The position numbers and the translations under genes are program-made. A stretch of DNA of 64,000 nucleotides. It comes from Streptomyces sp. CC208A (lineage in GTDB: Bacteria > Actinomycetota > Actinomycetes > Streptomycetales > Streptomycetaceae). The first letter of the stretch is position 1, and each line of letters begins with the position of its first letter. Under the pieces are notes generated by a model, which had not been told where the DNA came from, searched no databases, and saw only the letters and a list, made by a program, of their open reading frames with translations. This document shows positions 8,249 through 17,205 of the stretch, one piece after another. The stretch covers positions 1 to 64,000 of the forward strand of contig NZ_JASCXN010000024.1 of assembly GCF_030010625.1 (NCBI RefSeq). Direction: 5' to 3'.

Positions 8249-8814
8249 GTGGGGCCAAGCGCACTCCCGGCGACGTCCTGCGCGAGACCCGGAAGAAGGA
8301 CAGCCAGACCAAGCGGGCCAAGGTGCTGGCCACGGTGGACGCGATGAAGGCCAAGGGCGAGCCCATCACCTTCCTCACCGTCGCCCGGAGTGCCGGGGTG
8401 TCGAGGTGGCTCGTCTACGCCGAAGGCGTCCGCGAGCACATCGAGGCCGCCATGAAGAGCCAGGCCAAGGCCGACCGCCGCAGTCGGCAGGCCGGTCGGG
8501 ACGCCTCCGCGGCGAGCCTGGCCACCGACCTGGCCCTGGTCCGTGAGGAGAACAAGGCCCTGCGCGAGGAGCGTGACCGCCTCAAGAAGGCCGTCCAGCG
8601 CTCGCTGGGCGCCCAGCTAGACCAGGCCGGGACCAAGGAACTCACCGCGCGGGTCAACGAGCTTCTGGTGGCTGTGGAACGGCTCACCCTGGAACGCGAC
8701 GAGATACGCGCTGAACGGGACGACCTTCAGCGCAAGCTCACCGAGACCGAGGACGACCTGACCGCCGCCCGGGCCGCGGGCAAGGAGATGTTCAAACGGA
8801 TCAACCGGACCTGA
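8245..8814 (+). CDS. DUF6262-like / TnpC-type accessory transposition protein
   Basis: A 189-residue protein. N-terminal part has a helix-turn-helix-like segment (TFLTVARSAGVSRWLVYAEG); residues ~75-185 form a long charged coiled coil (LVREENKALREERDRLKKAV). This is the small third partner that accompanies two tyrosine recombinases in Tn554-type elements, where TnpC stimulates and orients transposition. The ATG overlaps the tnpB-like stop. Followed at 8829 by a bidirectional terminator, closing the three-gene recombination operon. Confidence 0.8.
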   Translation: MSGAKRTPGDVLRETRKKDSQTKRAKVLATVDAMKAKGEPITFLTVARSAGVSRWLVYAEGVREHIEAAMKSQAKADRRSRQAGRDASAASLATDLALVREENKALREERDRLKKAVQRSLGAQLDQAGTKELTARVNELLVAVERLTLERDEIRAERDDLQRKLTETEDDLTAARAAGKEMFKRINRT

Positions 8815-8828
8815 CCGGCGCAAGACGA

Positions 8829-8860
8829 AGCGGCCCGGCGGCGACAGCCGCCGGGCCGCT
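8829..8860. terminator. Bidirectional terminator between tnpC-like gene and cargo
   Basis: Perfect inverted repeat with arms AGCGGCCCGGCGGC / GCCGCCGGGCCGCT around GACA. It lies between the convergent tnpC-like gene and the first cargo operon, so it can serve both. Confidence 0.8.
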
Positions 8861-8882
8861 GGGCAACCACGGGTGGGTGGGG

Positions 8883-9452
8883 TCAGGCCGAGGCGGCGGA
8901 CTGGCCCGAGGTCAGCTCGGCGATCTGGGCCTCCAGGTCCGCGATCCGCTCGGCCTGGCGGCGCATCGTCCCCTGGTTCTGGACGACCTTGCTGCCCAGG
9001 CGTTCCACGCCGCTGAAGGTCCGGATGCCGCCCTCGGCGGCCTCCGCCATCTGCCCGAACGCCTCACGGTCAAGGCTGTTGGGGTTGCCCGCCTCGAACG
9101 AACAGGCCCGGTGCATGTCGCCCATGTAGGCGACGGCCTTGCGGCAGGCGAGCAACGCGTCGCGGGCACCGAACTCGTCGCCCTGGCCGGACTTATGGAA
9201 GCGGGTCACCCTCGCACCGCGCCTGAGCGGGTCGCGGGAGGCCATGAACTGCTCCAGCCGGTGCCCGAGTTCGTGGGCGGCGGCCCGGGCCTTCGGCACC
9301 GCGCGCCGCAGACGGCGGTCGGGGATGCCGGTGCCGCGGGCGATGTCCTCGTAGGACAGCTCCCGGCCCGCGTTGGGCCCGAGCCACAGCAGGACGTCGA
9401 TGGCGTCCTGCTCCAGCTGAGAGGGTGTGTCGCTGTCGCGTCGGGGGCTCAC
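8883..9452 (-). CDS. Hypothetical protein: winged-helix-like N-terminus, coiled-coil C-terminus
   Basis: A 189-residue protein I do not recognise. Seen: an N-terminal helix-turn-helix-like segment (LSYEDIARGTGIPDRRLRRA) after a hydrophobic helix, a central helical region, and a C-terminal coiled coil (RRQAERIADLEAQIAELTSG). Third gene of a minus-strand operon; its GTG start overlaps the upstream stop (GTGA). All three operon members have DNA-binding-like N-termini followed by helical regions, so a shared nucleoprotein complex is a reasonable guess. No function assigned. Confidence 0.7.
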   Translation of the reverse strand: MSPRRDSDTPSQLEQDAIDVLLWLGPNAGRELSYEDIARGTGIPDRRLRRAVPKARAAAHELGHRLEQFMASRDPLRRGARVTRFHKSGQGDEFGARDALLACRKAVAYMGDMHRACSFEAGNPNSLDREAFGQMAEAAEGGIRTFSGVERLGSKVVQNQGTMRRQAERIADLEAQIAELTSGQSAASA

Positions 9453-10426
9453 CCGAGCCTCCTCTCGCTCTCGTCCAGGAACGCTTGCAGGGCGTCGTCG
9501 TTCAGCGCCGTGTACGGGCCAGCCGCCAGGTCACGGATAAAGGCGATGGCGGCTTCGGAGGCGGTACACAGATCGGTGATGGCCCGGGTGCGGTCGCCGG
9601 TGAACTGCACCTGGTGGCGCTGTAGCAGCGACAGCGCCCGCAGCGTGGCGAGGCGGACCTCCGTCATCTCGGTGAAGACCTGGAGGGCCACATCCGGTTC
9701 GGACTGGTCCCGCGACGTGGAGCGGACCGCCCGCTCGACTTCGGCTGTGTCCGCCTCCTGTTCCTGCCGGTCTGCGTGTGCTTGTCCGGCGTCGAAGTCG
9801 CGGTCGCTTTCCTCGGCCGCCTGGCGGGCTGCGGCACGGTCTTCGAGGTCCGCTCGCGCCTCGCGCCGCTCGAACTCCTCGATGGCCTCCTTGGCGGCGG
9901 CCCGGGCGGTGGCGTCGGCCAGGATCGCCGTCTTCAGGGCCTTCGGCTGCTGGGCGACGTAAACCGGGGAGCCCGGCTTGATGCCGGCCCGTTCGGCCTC
10001 CTGCTCGATCGCCTGCCGCCGCTCGCCGTTGTTCATGCGGGCTTCGTAGCTGCGGTAGTAGCCGTGCTCGCCGAAGAACGGGACCTCCTCCTCGTCCGGC
10101 AGGTCGACATGGACGCCCGGCGCGAGATCGTGGACTGGTGGAACGATGCCGTCCGCAGCCGCCCGCCTCCACGCCTCATGAAAGGCCATGATGCGCTTGT
10201 GGGTGGTGCTTGACCGGCGAGCGAACTCTCGTGCGCTGATGCGGCGGAAGACCTTGGTTCGGTCGAACCGAGGTTGCAGGTCCGTCCGCTCGCCCTGCCC
10301 CTCGTGCGGTTCGACGCGTCGTGCGATCAAGAGTGCCCGTGCCCAGCCGCCTTTGCGGTCGTGGGTGGCGAACTCCTCGATGTCGGCGTTGAGGTGGTCC
10401 TCGCCGTCGTCTGCGATCGGTTCCAT
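9449..10426 (-). CDS. Hypothetical protein with HTH-like segment and long charged helices
   Basis: 325 residues. Visible: an N-terminal segment with a helix-turn-helix-like stretch (ISAREFARRSSTTHKRIMAF), then a long Glu/Arg/Ala-rich helical tract (residues ~160-235) and a C-terminal helical region. Middle gene of the three-gene cargo operon; its ATG overlaps the upstream stop as TGATG. The start at 10426 is chosen for that coupling; a longer in-frame start would run into the neighbour. Resembles streptomycete plasmid/element proteins of unknown role; I cannot name the family with confidence. Confidence 0.7.
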   Translation of the reverse strand: MEPIADDGEDHLNADIEEFATHDRKGGWARALLIARRVEPHEGQGERTDLQPRFDRTKVFRRISAREFARRSSTTHKRIMAFHEAWRRAAADGIVPPVHDLAPGVHVDLPDEEEVPFFGEHGYYRSYEARMNNGERRQAIEQEAERAGIKPGSPVYVAQQPKALKTAILADATARAAAKEAIEEFERREARADLEDRAAARQAAEESDRDFDAGQAHADRQEQEADTAEVERAVRSTSRDQSEPDVALQVFTEMTEVRLATLRALSLLQRHQVQFTGDRTRAITDLCTASEAAIAFIRDLAAGPYTALNDDALQAFLDESERRLG

Positions 10427-11262
10427 CACACACCTACCAGATCGCGGGTCTCGGCCCGGCTGCCGACGGGGGCCCGGTCGTCGAGGACCCTGACCCTGAT
10501 CCACGTGGCCAGCACGTCCAGGGTCCCCAGAACTTCCTTGCAGGCGATCTTCTGTTCGTTGGTGAAGTCCAGCGAGGCGGACGGCGGGTAGCGACTCATG
10601 AAAGCGGCCCCCTGGTCACTGAGCCGCACCAGGTCCCGGGCCACGGCAGCGGCCTTGTCGGGCTTGCCTCCACCGCACTCCGGGCCGCGGGTCTCGCGGT
10701 CCCGGCGGCGCTTTTCGTCCATGACCCGCTTGAGGGCGTCGTGCACCTCCGCCTTCTTCTCCACCAGATCCCGAAGGGCCTGGTCACGCTCCTGGGGCGG
10801 CAGGGAGGCGAGGTAGTCGGCCAGGGACGTGTCGCTGGAGGGGTCCAGCAGATCCTGCAGAGCCGGCCCCATGCCCAGGGCACGCTGATACTGGGGCGTC
10901 GTGATGCGGCCGGTCCCCGCGTCATACGCCTCTTTCAGCATCGACCGCAACGTGCTGTAGCCCTCGTCGTACGGCTTCCCAGAGGGAGCCAAGCGGGCGC
11001 CTTCTCGAAGAACACTCCAACAGACGTGCACACCGCTGTCGGCCACGAGCTGCCGCACGGGCGGAGTGCACATCCGGGCGGTGTGGCGGTACTGGCGGGC
11101 CGTACGCGGGTTCAGGCTGATCTCGTCGCAGTACCGGTCCAGGACACTGTCGCCGCCCGAGGCCGTGACGGACAGCAGTTTGTCCCCGATCACCAGCCGG
11201 TTCTCCCGGCCGTCGTCCATCAGCCGACGGCCGTCGCGTACGTCCTGCTCTGTGTAGCTCAT
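10426..11262 (-). CDS. Hypothetical DUF6192/RacO-like protein
   Basis: 278 residues. The N-terminal half contains an HTH-like segment (ISLNPRTARQYRHTARMC) in a context reminiscent of DUF6192 (RacO-type) proteins found on Streptomyces elements, where a small domain precedes a helix that reads like a plasmid-partition or replication regulator. The C-terminal half is charged and helical (LVEKKAEVHDALKRVMDEKR). First gene of the operon 11262-8883; the 284 bp upstream (11263-11546) holds no gene and should contain its promoter. Family call is from memory and weak. Confidence 0.65.
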   Translation of the reverse strand: MSYTEQDVRDGRRLMDDGRENRLVIGDKLLSVTASGGDSVLDRYCDEISLNPRTARQYRHTARMCTPPVRQLVADSGVHVCWSVLREGARLAPSGKPYDEGYSTLRSMLKEAYDAGTGRITTPQYQRALGMGPALQDLLDPSSDTSLADYLASLPPQERDQALRDLVEKKAEVHDALKRVMDEKRRRDRETRGPECGGGKPDKAAAVARDLVRLSDQGAAFMSRYPPSASLDFTNEQKIACKEVLGTLDVLATWIRVRVLDDRAPVGSRAETRDLVGV

Positions 11263-11546
11263 ACGGATTCCTCATTGAACCGATAGGACGAGCACACAGG
11301 GTAATCGGGTGAATGCACACCGTTCGGCCTCCAAGATGCCGCCTGTCACAGCGAGTTGACGCGATCCGGCGGTGAACAGCACAGCTGGCGCGTCAAGCCA
11401 GGGTGGATCTTCACTCGCACCAGTGACGGGCTCGCCACCGGTTCCGCACCGAGGAGGAGTCGCGCGGTGGCGGACGAGACGCGAGTACGGGTGAGGATGG
11501 CCCGGCGGGGTGAGCCCGGCCGACGGGCAGGCAGCCGTGTCGGCCG

Positions 11547-12116
11547 TTACTGCTCGTAGGCCCACGAGCGGCCGGTCTGGCGGTACTGCTCGACAGGAAT
11601 GGGGGCGACGCCCGTCCGCATCCGCGCGGTGTAGAGCAGGCCGTCCAGGTGGTCGATCTCGTGGTGGACCAGCCGGGCGAGGCCGCGTTCGTAGGTGGTG
11701 GTCACCACCTGGCCCTCCAGCGTCGTGGTCTCCACGGTGATCCGCAGCGGCCGGGGGACCAGGCCGCGGACGTCGAAGAAGCTGAGGCAGCCCTCGTACT
11801 GCTCGTCCGCGTCGCTGGAGCGGTCGGTGATGCGGGGGTTCAGCAGGACGATCGCAGGGGCGCCGGGGTCGGGGGGCTGGACCACGGCGGCAGCCCGGCC
11901 GATCCCGATCTGCGGGGCGGCGATGCCCATGCCCTTGGCGAAGGGGTGGACCTGGCCGATCCGCTCCATCGAGGAGAACAGCCGCTCGATGACCTGCTCG
12001 GCCGTCTCACGCTCGGCCGGCAGGTCGAAGGCACGCGCGGGCTCGGCGAGAACGGGGGCTCCGTACTGCACGACGCCGAGGTCACGCATCTGCTCGCTGG
12101 GCCGCACCTGGATCAC
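11547..12116 (-). CDS. def: Peptide deformylase
   Basis: A 189-residue PDF with all three metal/active-site motifs: motif 1 GMGIAAPQIG, motif 2 EGCLSF (Cys ligand), motif 3 HEIDHLDG (two His ligands and catalytic Glu). It would remove N-formyl groups from nascent peptides using Fe/Zn. Housekeeping PDF genes usually sit beside fmt/priA; this one sits on a mobile element, its GTG overlapping the stop of an XRE regulator (GTGA), so it is an accessory copy. Possible roles: resistance to a PDF inhibitor, or processing of a specific formylated peptide. Both are inference. Confidence 0.92.
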   Translation of the reverse strand: MIQVRPSEQMRDLGVVQYGAPVLAEPARAFDLPAERETAEQVIERLFSSMERIGQVHPFAKGMGIAAPQIGIGRAAAVVQPPDPGAPAIVLLNPRITDRSSDADEQYEGCLSFFDVRGLVPRPLRITVETTTLEGQVVTTTYERGLARLVHHEIDHLDGLLYTARMRTGVAPIPVEQYRQTGRSWAYEQ

Positions 12117-13084
12117 CTGAACTCCCCTTGGGTCGCGTCACGTTCGGGTCGGGCCCGAAACCGCCATTCCAGACGGTACCGGGCATGGAGTGCGGGTGTG
12201 GACGTGCTCCAGGAGAAGACGCGCATCCCGTCCTCCTCGCGCCGGACCGGTGCCGTCCGCAGCGGTGCCGCCTCGGCGGTCATGGACGTCTCGGTGCCCC
12301 ACACGGCGGGGTCGAGGACGGCGGGGAAGGCGAGTTCGACCGCCAGGTGCTCGGTGGGCAGGCGGACCGCACGCTGGAACCAGCGGCCCCACTTCTCATC
12401 GCCCACCGAGTAGGCGTACTCGATCCACACCGACTCGCCCGGGTACAGGGGGAAGCGGCCCTGCTCGTTCTCGAACAGCAGCCACACCTCCTTGAAGGCG
12501 TCGCGGTCGTGCTTGGCCTGCCAGCGCATCGCCTCACCGCGGCAGGTCGCGGTCAGAGCGAGCTCGTCCCAGGTCAGCGGGTGCTCGCGGTAGTGGGTGT
12601 TGGACCGCTCCGGCTCGCCCGGGTAGCGGTCGACGCTGATGCGGATCAGGTAGCGGGTGATCGGCTCGCTGCCGGTGTTCCGCAGCAGCCGACGCATCGT
12701 GAGCCGGTAGAGACTGCCGTCGTAGTCCAGACGGGCCGCATCGTGCTCCACGACGATCGCCGAGCCGGTCGCGTACGGTTGCTCGGCCCTGCGAGGGGCC
12801 GGCACGGCCGCCACTGGCACCGCGGGGGCCTTGGCCGCCTCGTAGTCCAGCCAGCGCTTCCAGATGGCCTTGCCCGCGTTCAGGGCCTCCTCCGCACGGC
12901 GTGCGAAGTCCTCGGTCGGCTTGTGCCGGCCCGACTCGACATGGCTCACGTAGGACGGGTCGAAGCCCATCCGCCGGGCTAACTCCCGCTTGGCCAAACC
13001 CCGCACCTCGCGCCAGTAGGCGACTTCCGCCGCGAACGCCTCGGCGGCCTGCTCGACCGTCAGAGCGTCGTCCCGCGCGTCCAT
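12113..13084 (-). CDS. XRE-family transcriptional regulator with large C-terminal domain
   Basis: 323 residues. N-terminal Cro/C1 helix-turn-helix at residues ~20-75 (LAKRELARRMGFDPSYVSHV) followed by a ~230-residue unrecognised domain rich in Trp/Arg (EHPLTWDELAL, YAYSVGDEKWGRWFQRAV) that could be a beta-rich ligand-binding fold. Encoded upstream of and overlapping the peptide deformylase gene, and divergent from the glycosyltransferase operon across 143 bp. That layout suggests it controls both directions. ATG at 13084 chosen over the adjacent ATG at 13087. Confidence 0.85.
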   Translation of the reverse strand: MDARDDALTVEQAAEAFAAEVAYWREVRGLAKRELARRMGFDPSYVSHVESGRHKPTEDFARRAEEALNAGKAIWKRWLDYEAAKAPAVPVAAVPAPRRAEQPYATGSAIVVEHDAARLDYDGSLYRLTMRRLLRNTGSEPITRYLIRISVDRYPGEPERSNTHYREHPLTWDELALTATCRGEAMRWQAKHDRDAFKEVWLLFENEQGRFPLYPGESVWIEYAYSVGDEKWGRWFQRAVRLPTEHLAVELAFPAVLDPAVWGTETSMTAEAAPLRTAPVRREEDGMRVFSWSTSTPALHARYRLEWRFRARPERDATQGEFR

Positions 13085-13227
13085 CAAAGCCCCCGCCCTG
13101 GCCGTCGAATGAGATGAATGAACCGTGAGTGATCTCGATTCACCATTCTGTCACGGTCCCGGCCGCCAGTTTCCTTCCTTCACCGGCCCAGGTCGACCCC
13201 CGGGCCTCAAGAAGGAGGGTCCCAGCG
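13085..13227. promoter_or_regulatory. Divergent intergenic region, XRE/def versus glycosyltransferase operon
   Basis: 143 bp separating the two transcription units. It is distinctly less GC-rich around 13109-13155 and contains an imperfect dyad (GTGAATC...GATTCAC-like halves flanking CGAGATCACT). It is the natural location for an XRE operator. AAGGAGGG at 13210-13218 is the ribosome-binding site for the glycosyltransferase start at 13228. No promoter assigned with confidence. Confidence 0.45.
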
Positions 13228-14382
13228 ATGCGCGTGCTGTATCTGCTCAACGTCTCCAACTCCAGTCAGCTGTCCGCCGACTCCGGCTTCACCTTCGCCG
13301 ACCTGCTCGCCCCGACCCTGACCGACGCCGGGGCCGAGGTGACCGTGGCCTCGCCGGTCCCGGTCGGTGACGCCCGCGTGCACTTCGCGCCCGCCGTCTC
13401 GCCGTCCACCAAGTACCGGGCCCGCTTCGACCCCGGCATGGACGCCTTGGTCACCCTGATCCGCGACCGGCGGCCCGAGGTGGTGGTGGCCAACCAGATC
13501 GAGGCCGCCCCCGCGATCCGGGCCGCGCTCCTGGAAGCCGGGGTGGACGCGCTGATCGCCGGCTACTGCCACTACCTGCCGTTCTCCTTCACCGACACCG
13601 GCGCCCTGGAGCTGGACCCCGCGATGAACGACGGCAGCCTCGGTCGCAGCGTGCTGCTGGCCTTCGCCGCCGGCCTCGCGGCCTGCGACCGTGTCCTGGT
13701 CCACTCCTCCACCGCCGCCTCCTGGACCACCGCGGCTGCCGCCCGCACCGGCGTCGACCTCGGCGACAAGCTGCACATCGTCCCCGCCCCCAGGGACGTA
13801 CGGCTGGTGCGCGACCCGGCCGGCATCGCCCCGCCGGAAGGCCGGGCCAACGGCATCTACAACCACCGCCTGTACCGGCACTACGGCACCGCCCGCTTCA
13901 CCCAGCTCGCCCGCCGCCTCGTCGCCGACGCCCCGGTGCGGCTGACGGTGATGGACCTGTTCGGCACCCGCAGCCCCGAGCGCATCCGCCTCGACCCCAG
14001 CCCCGAACGGCACCTAGAGGAGCTGGCGACCACGGACGGCGTCACCATCGCCTCCGACCGCGGCGACCGCATCCGCTATCGCAACCTGCTGGCCAGCGCC
14101 CACTTCGGCATCGCCCCCTTCCGCCCTGGCTGTCCCTGGTCCATGTCGGTGATCGACTGCCAGGCGATGGGCCTGCCCGTGATCGGCCCGCGTACCGGCT
14201 GGCTGGCCGAGCACATCGACCACGAGCTGCTGTTCGACACCGACGAGCAGGCAGTCCAGATCGCCGCACGCCTCGCCACGGACACCGAGTTCTACCTGGT
14301 GCACGCCAAGCGCGCGTACGCCTCCACCGCCGACCTCACGCCCGCCGCGGTGGCCGCCCGCTACCTGGAGGCGATCAAGTGA
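13228..14382 (+). CDS. Glycosyltransferase, GT4-like
   Basis: 384 residues with a GT-B layout: N-terminal Rossmann-like strand (MRVLYLLNVSNSS), a central linker, and a C-terminal donor-binding half ending in FRPGCPWSMSVIDCQAMGLP and a Glu/Asp loop typical of family 4 transferases. It likely transfers a nucleotide-sugar-derived residue to an unknown acceptor. The start has a strong AAGGAGGG site. First of four genes joined by 4-bp overlaps (14382/14379, 15083/15080, 16315/16312), so the four are one translationally coupled operon. Acceptor and sugar cannot be read from sequence. Confidence 0.75.
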   Translation: MRVLYLLNVSNSSQLSADSGFTFADLLAPTLTDAGAEVTVASPVPVGDARVHFAPAVSPSTKYRARFDPGMDALVTLIRDRRPEVVVANQIEAAPAIRAALLEAGVDALIAGYCHYLPFSFTDTGALELDPAMNDGSLGRSVLLAFAAGLAACDRVLVHSSTAASWTTAAAARTGVDLGDKLHIVPAPRDVRLVRDPAGIAPPEGRANGIYNHRLYRHYGTARFTQLARRLVADAPVRLTVMDLFGTRSPERIRLDPSPERHLEELATTDGVTIASDRGDRIRYRNLLASAHFGIAPFRPGCPWSMSVIDCQAMGLPVIGPRTGWLAEHIDHELLFDTDEQAVQIAARLATDTEFYLVHAKRAYASTADLTPAAVAARYLEAIK

Positions 14383-15083
14383 CCGGCTTCGACGCCGTCC
14401 AGCTCTCCTACGACGAGCCGCTGGCCGACTCCTTGCACACCCGTCTCGCCCGGGTGCTGGGCGGCACCGTCAAGCGCCTGCACGGAGTCCGCGGGATGCG
14501 ACGCGCCTACCGGCTCACCGCCGAGCTGGTCGACACCGAGCAGTTCTTCCTCGCCGACGGGGACTTCGCCATCGACCCCGAGTTCCCCGCCGTCACGGTC
14601 CAGCCGCTGGCCGACGGGGTGGCGATGCGGGTCTGGCAGGCGGTCAACCCGGTCAACGGCCTGACTTACGGCTACGGCGGGCTCAAGCTGATCCGCCGCT
14701 CGGCGCTGAGGGAGATGGGCCAGGCCGTCGACGTGCTGGCCGCACTGCCCGGTCGGGTCGAGTTCTGCCGCCAGACCGCCGGGGTCACGCGGTTCAACCA
14801 GAGCCCGTTCCACGCGTGGAAGGCGGGTTTCCGCGAGTGCGCGATGCTCGCGCGCGGCAGCGAGTACGGCATGACCGACGCCTCCGCCCAGGAACGGATC
14901 GCCGCCTGGACGGCCAGCCGCGACGGCGAATTCGCCGCCTACGCGGCGGCCGGAGCCCGCGACGGAATCGCCTTCGCCAAGGCCGCCGCCCGCGACCCGC
15001 AGCGCTTCGAGGCGCTCAACGACCCACCCTGGCTGTACCAGCACTTCACCACCCTGCACGGCGAGCAGGCGGTCACCGGATGA
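14379..15083 (+). CDS. Glycosyltransferase-like protein with DGD motif
   Basis: 234 residues. Contains TEQFFLADGDFAIDPEF, a GT-A style D-x-D metal/nucleotide-binding motif, and the distinctive VWQAVNPVNGLTYGYGGLKL. From memory the latter combination resembles a family of small glycosyltransferase-like proteins common in marine phages; I could not check this. GTG start overlaps the previous stop (GTGA). It probably works on the same glycan as its neighbours. Confidence 0.65.
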   Translation: MTGFDAVQLSYDEPLADSLHTRLARVLGGTVKRLHGVRGMRRAYRLTAELVDTEQFFLADGDFAIDPEFPAVTVQPLADGVAMRVWQAVNPVNGLTYGYGGLKLIRRSALREMGQAVDVLAALPGRVEFCRQTAGVTRFNQSPFHAWKAGFRECAMLARGSEYGMTDASAQERIAAWTASRDGEFAAYAAAGARDGIAFAKAAARDPQRFEALNDPPWLYQHFTTLHGEQAVTG

Positions 15084-16315
15084 ACACCACCACCGGGCCT
15101 CTGGTGCTGATCGAGCCGTACGCGCACCGGGGCGGCGGACACCACCAGCGCACGCTGGCGGCGCTCGCCACCGCGCGGCCGGACAGCCTCGTCATCGCCC
15201 CCGGCGGTCTGAGCGAGGACGTGGGCCCGGTTCAGTCCGGTTCCCGGGTCGCCGTCGGTCCGGCCGGGCCCGCGGCGAAGATCCTTCTGGCCGTTGCGCG
15301 GGCGGCAGCACGGGTCTCCGCCGCCGGCCAGCAGATCTTCGCCTCCCGGCGCTGGCCGCTGGCGGTCCGCAGGTCCCCGCACCAGGTCACCCTTCTCGCC
15401 CGGTGCCTGACCGAGGCCGCCTGCCTTCGCACCGCACGCCGCCTCGCCCCGCGGGCCTCGGCAGTGGTGATCCTCAGCGCGAACGAGGCCCTGCACGGCG
15501 TGGCCGCCCTGCTCGGCGGCACCCCGCACCTGCGGTTCATCCACGAGGCGGTCACCACCGAAGACCGTCCGGTCCGGTGGCTGGGCCGGCTCGCTCGCAG
15601 GGGCGAGAAGCGGGTGATCGCGCTGTACCCGACCACCGCTGTCCGCGACCAGATCATGGCGGCCTTCCCTCACCTTCCTGGTGAGGTGCGGGCGTTCGCG
15701 GTCGACGACGGCCGGCCGCTGACCGACGCCGAGCGCGACGGTGCCCGCACTGCCTTCACGATCCCCGCCGACGCGAAGGCGGTGTGCGTGGTCGGCGGCT
15801 GGTGGCCGTACAAGGACATCGCCACCATCGACGCCGCCCTCGCCCGCCTCACCACCCCGCTGCACGTCCTGGTGTGCGGCGCCCCGCTGGACGACGCCGT
15901 CCTCACCCGCTGGCACCAGCTCCCCCACGTCCGCCTTCACACCGTGCCCGGCCCGGTCGGCGACCAGGTCCTGCGGCTCGTCTACGCCGCCGCCGACGCG
16001 GCCCTCGTCACCCGGAAGCCCGGCGTGGGCAAGGAATCAGGACTGGTCATGGACGCCGCCCGCCTCGCCGTCCCGCTGATCGTCTCCGCACACGACCCCG
16101 CGCTGACCGCCCGCCTCACCGGGGAACCATGGGCCCGGCTCTTCCCTGCAGGCGATCCGGACACCCTCGCCAAGACGCTGGACCACCTCACGGACCAGGC
16201 GCCCGTCCGCCCGGGACCGTCGGCGCCCGGGGCACTGGACATGAACTCGGCGGCCGATCAGGCCGCCTTCCTCACCGACACCTACACCCGTCTGACCAAG
16301 GAGTGCCGCCGATGA
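15080..16315 (+). CDS. Glycosyltransferase-like protein, GT4/GT-B type
   Basis: 411 residues. N-terminus begins with a loop rich in Gly/His (EPYAHRGGGHHQRTLAAL) typical of GT-B acceptor domains; the second half opens with the strand VCVVGGWWPYKDIATIDAAL and has LVTRKPGVGKESGLVMDAAR, resembling the donor phosphate/uridine-binding loop plus E-x7-E region of GT4 enzymes. ATG overlaps the upstream stop. Third gene of the coupled operon. Confidence 0.7.
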   Translation: MNTTTGPLVLIEPYAHRGGGHHQRTLAALATARPDSLVIAPGGLSEDVGPVQSGSRVAVGPAGPAAKILLAVARAAARVSAAGQQIFASRRWPLAVRRSPHQVTLLARCLTEAACLRTARRLAPRASAVVILSANEALHGVAALLGGTPHLRFIHEAVTTEDRPVRWLGRLARRGEKRVIALYPTTAVRDQIMAAFPHLPGEVRAFAVDDGRPLTDAERDGARTAFTIPADAKAVCVVGGWWPYKDIATIDAALARLTTPLHVLVCGAPLDDAVLTRWHQLPHVRLHTVPGPVGDQVLRLVYAAADAALVTRKPGVGKESGLVMDAARLAVPLIVSAHDPALTARLTGEPWARLFPAGDPDTLAKTLDHLTDQAPVRPGPSAPGALDMNSAADQAAFLTDTYTRLTKECRR

Positions 16316-17205
16316 CGTTCATTCCTCCCACCCTGGTCGCGGTCGTCGGCCCGGTCGAACCGGCCCTGCTGACCGCCTGGACCACCCACTACCGCCGGCT
16401 CGGCATCGAGCGGTTCCTCCTCGCCTTCCACTTCCCCGACCACGTCCACGACGCCTGGCGGCACCAGCTCATCGCGGCCAGCCACGACCTCGGCATCGTC
16501 CCCGCCCGGATCAGCACCGGGCCGTGGCACGAGCACACCAACACCCAGCTCCGCGACTTCTTGCGCGAGCAGGCCGGGACCGGCTGGCACCTGATCGCCG
16601 ACTCCGACGAGTTCCAGACCTATCCCGCCCCGCTCGACGAGATGATCGCCCAGGCCGAGGCCGCCAGGCACAAGGTGATCGGCGGGCTGATGCTCGACCG
16701 CGTCACGAACGACGGCCGCCTGGCTCTCTGGCGTCCGGAAACCGGGCTGGACCGGGCTTTCCCTCTCGGCGGGCACCTCACCCACCGGCTCCTCAAGGGC
16801 GACCCGCGCAAGATCGTCCTCGCCCACTCCTCGGTGACCGTGGCGTCCGGCAACCACCGGGCACCGGGCCACAAGCCCGACCCGGACACGCTCGCGTGCG
16901 TGCACCACTTCAAGTGGCGCTCGGGCGTCCTGGACGACCTGCGCCGGCGGGTCGACCGGTTCACCTCCGGCGAGTGGGACGAGCACACCCCGGCCGTCCG
17001 CAGCGAGGCGTCCCGCCTGTTGCAGCACATCGACCGTCACAACGGCCGCATCGACGTCGCCGATCCCCGTCTGGCCTTCCGTCGCGTCACTCTCGACCGC
17101 CTGCCGGACGGCTGGGCCGCCGAAGCCGCCAAGATCGCCACCACCTGGCGCCCGCACACGGCTCAGAGCCAGTCCGGCTCCACGATCTCCTCGCCCTCGC
17201 CCTGA
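16312..17205 (+). CDS. Glycosyltransferase-like protein (GT2/GT92 type) with DSDEF motif
   Basis: 297 residues. Begins with a Rossmann-type strand (TLVAVVGPVEPALLTAWTTH) and carries GWHLIADSDEFQTYP, the D-x-D-E motif seen in GT2/GT92-like transferases that act at branching residues. Fourth and last gene of the overlapped operon (ATGA junction). Its 3' end overlaps the convergent kinase gene by 43 bp. Confidence 0.7.
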   Translation: MTFIPPTLVAVVGPVEPALLTAWTTHYRRLGIERFLLAFHFPDHVHDAWRHQLIAASHDLGIVPARISTGPWHEHTNTQLRDFLREQAGTGWHLIADSDEFQTYPAPLDEMIAQAEAARHKVIGGLMLDRVTNDGRLALWRPETGLDRAFPLGGHLTHRLLKGDPRKIVLAHSSVTVASGNHRAPGHKPDPDTLACVHHFKWRSGVLDDLRRRVDRFTSGEWDEHTPAVRSEASRLLQHIDRHNGRIDVADPRLAFRRVTLDRLPDGWAAEAAKIATTWRPHTAQSQSGSTISSPSP

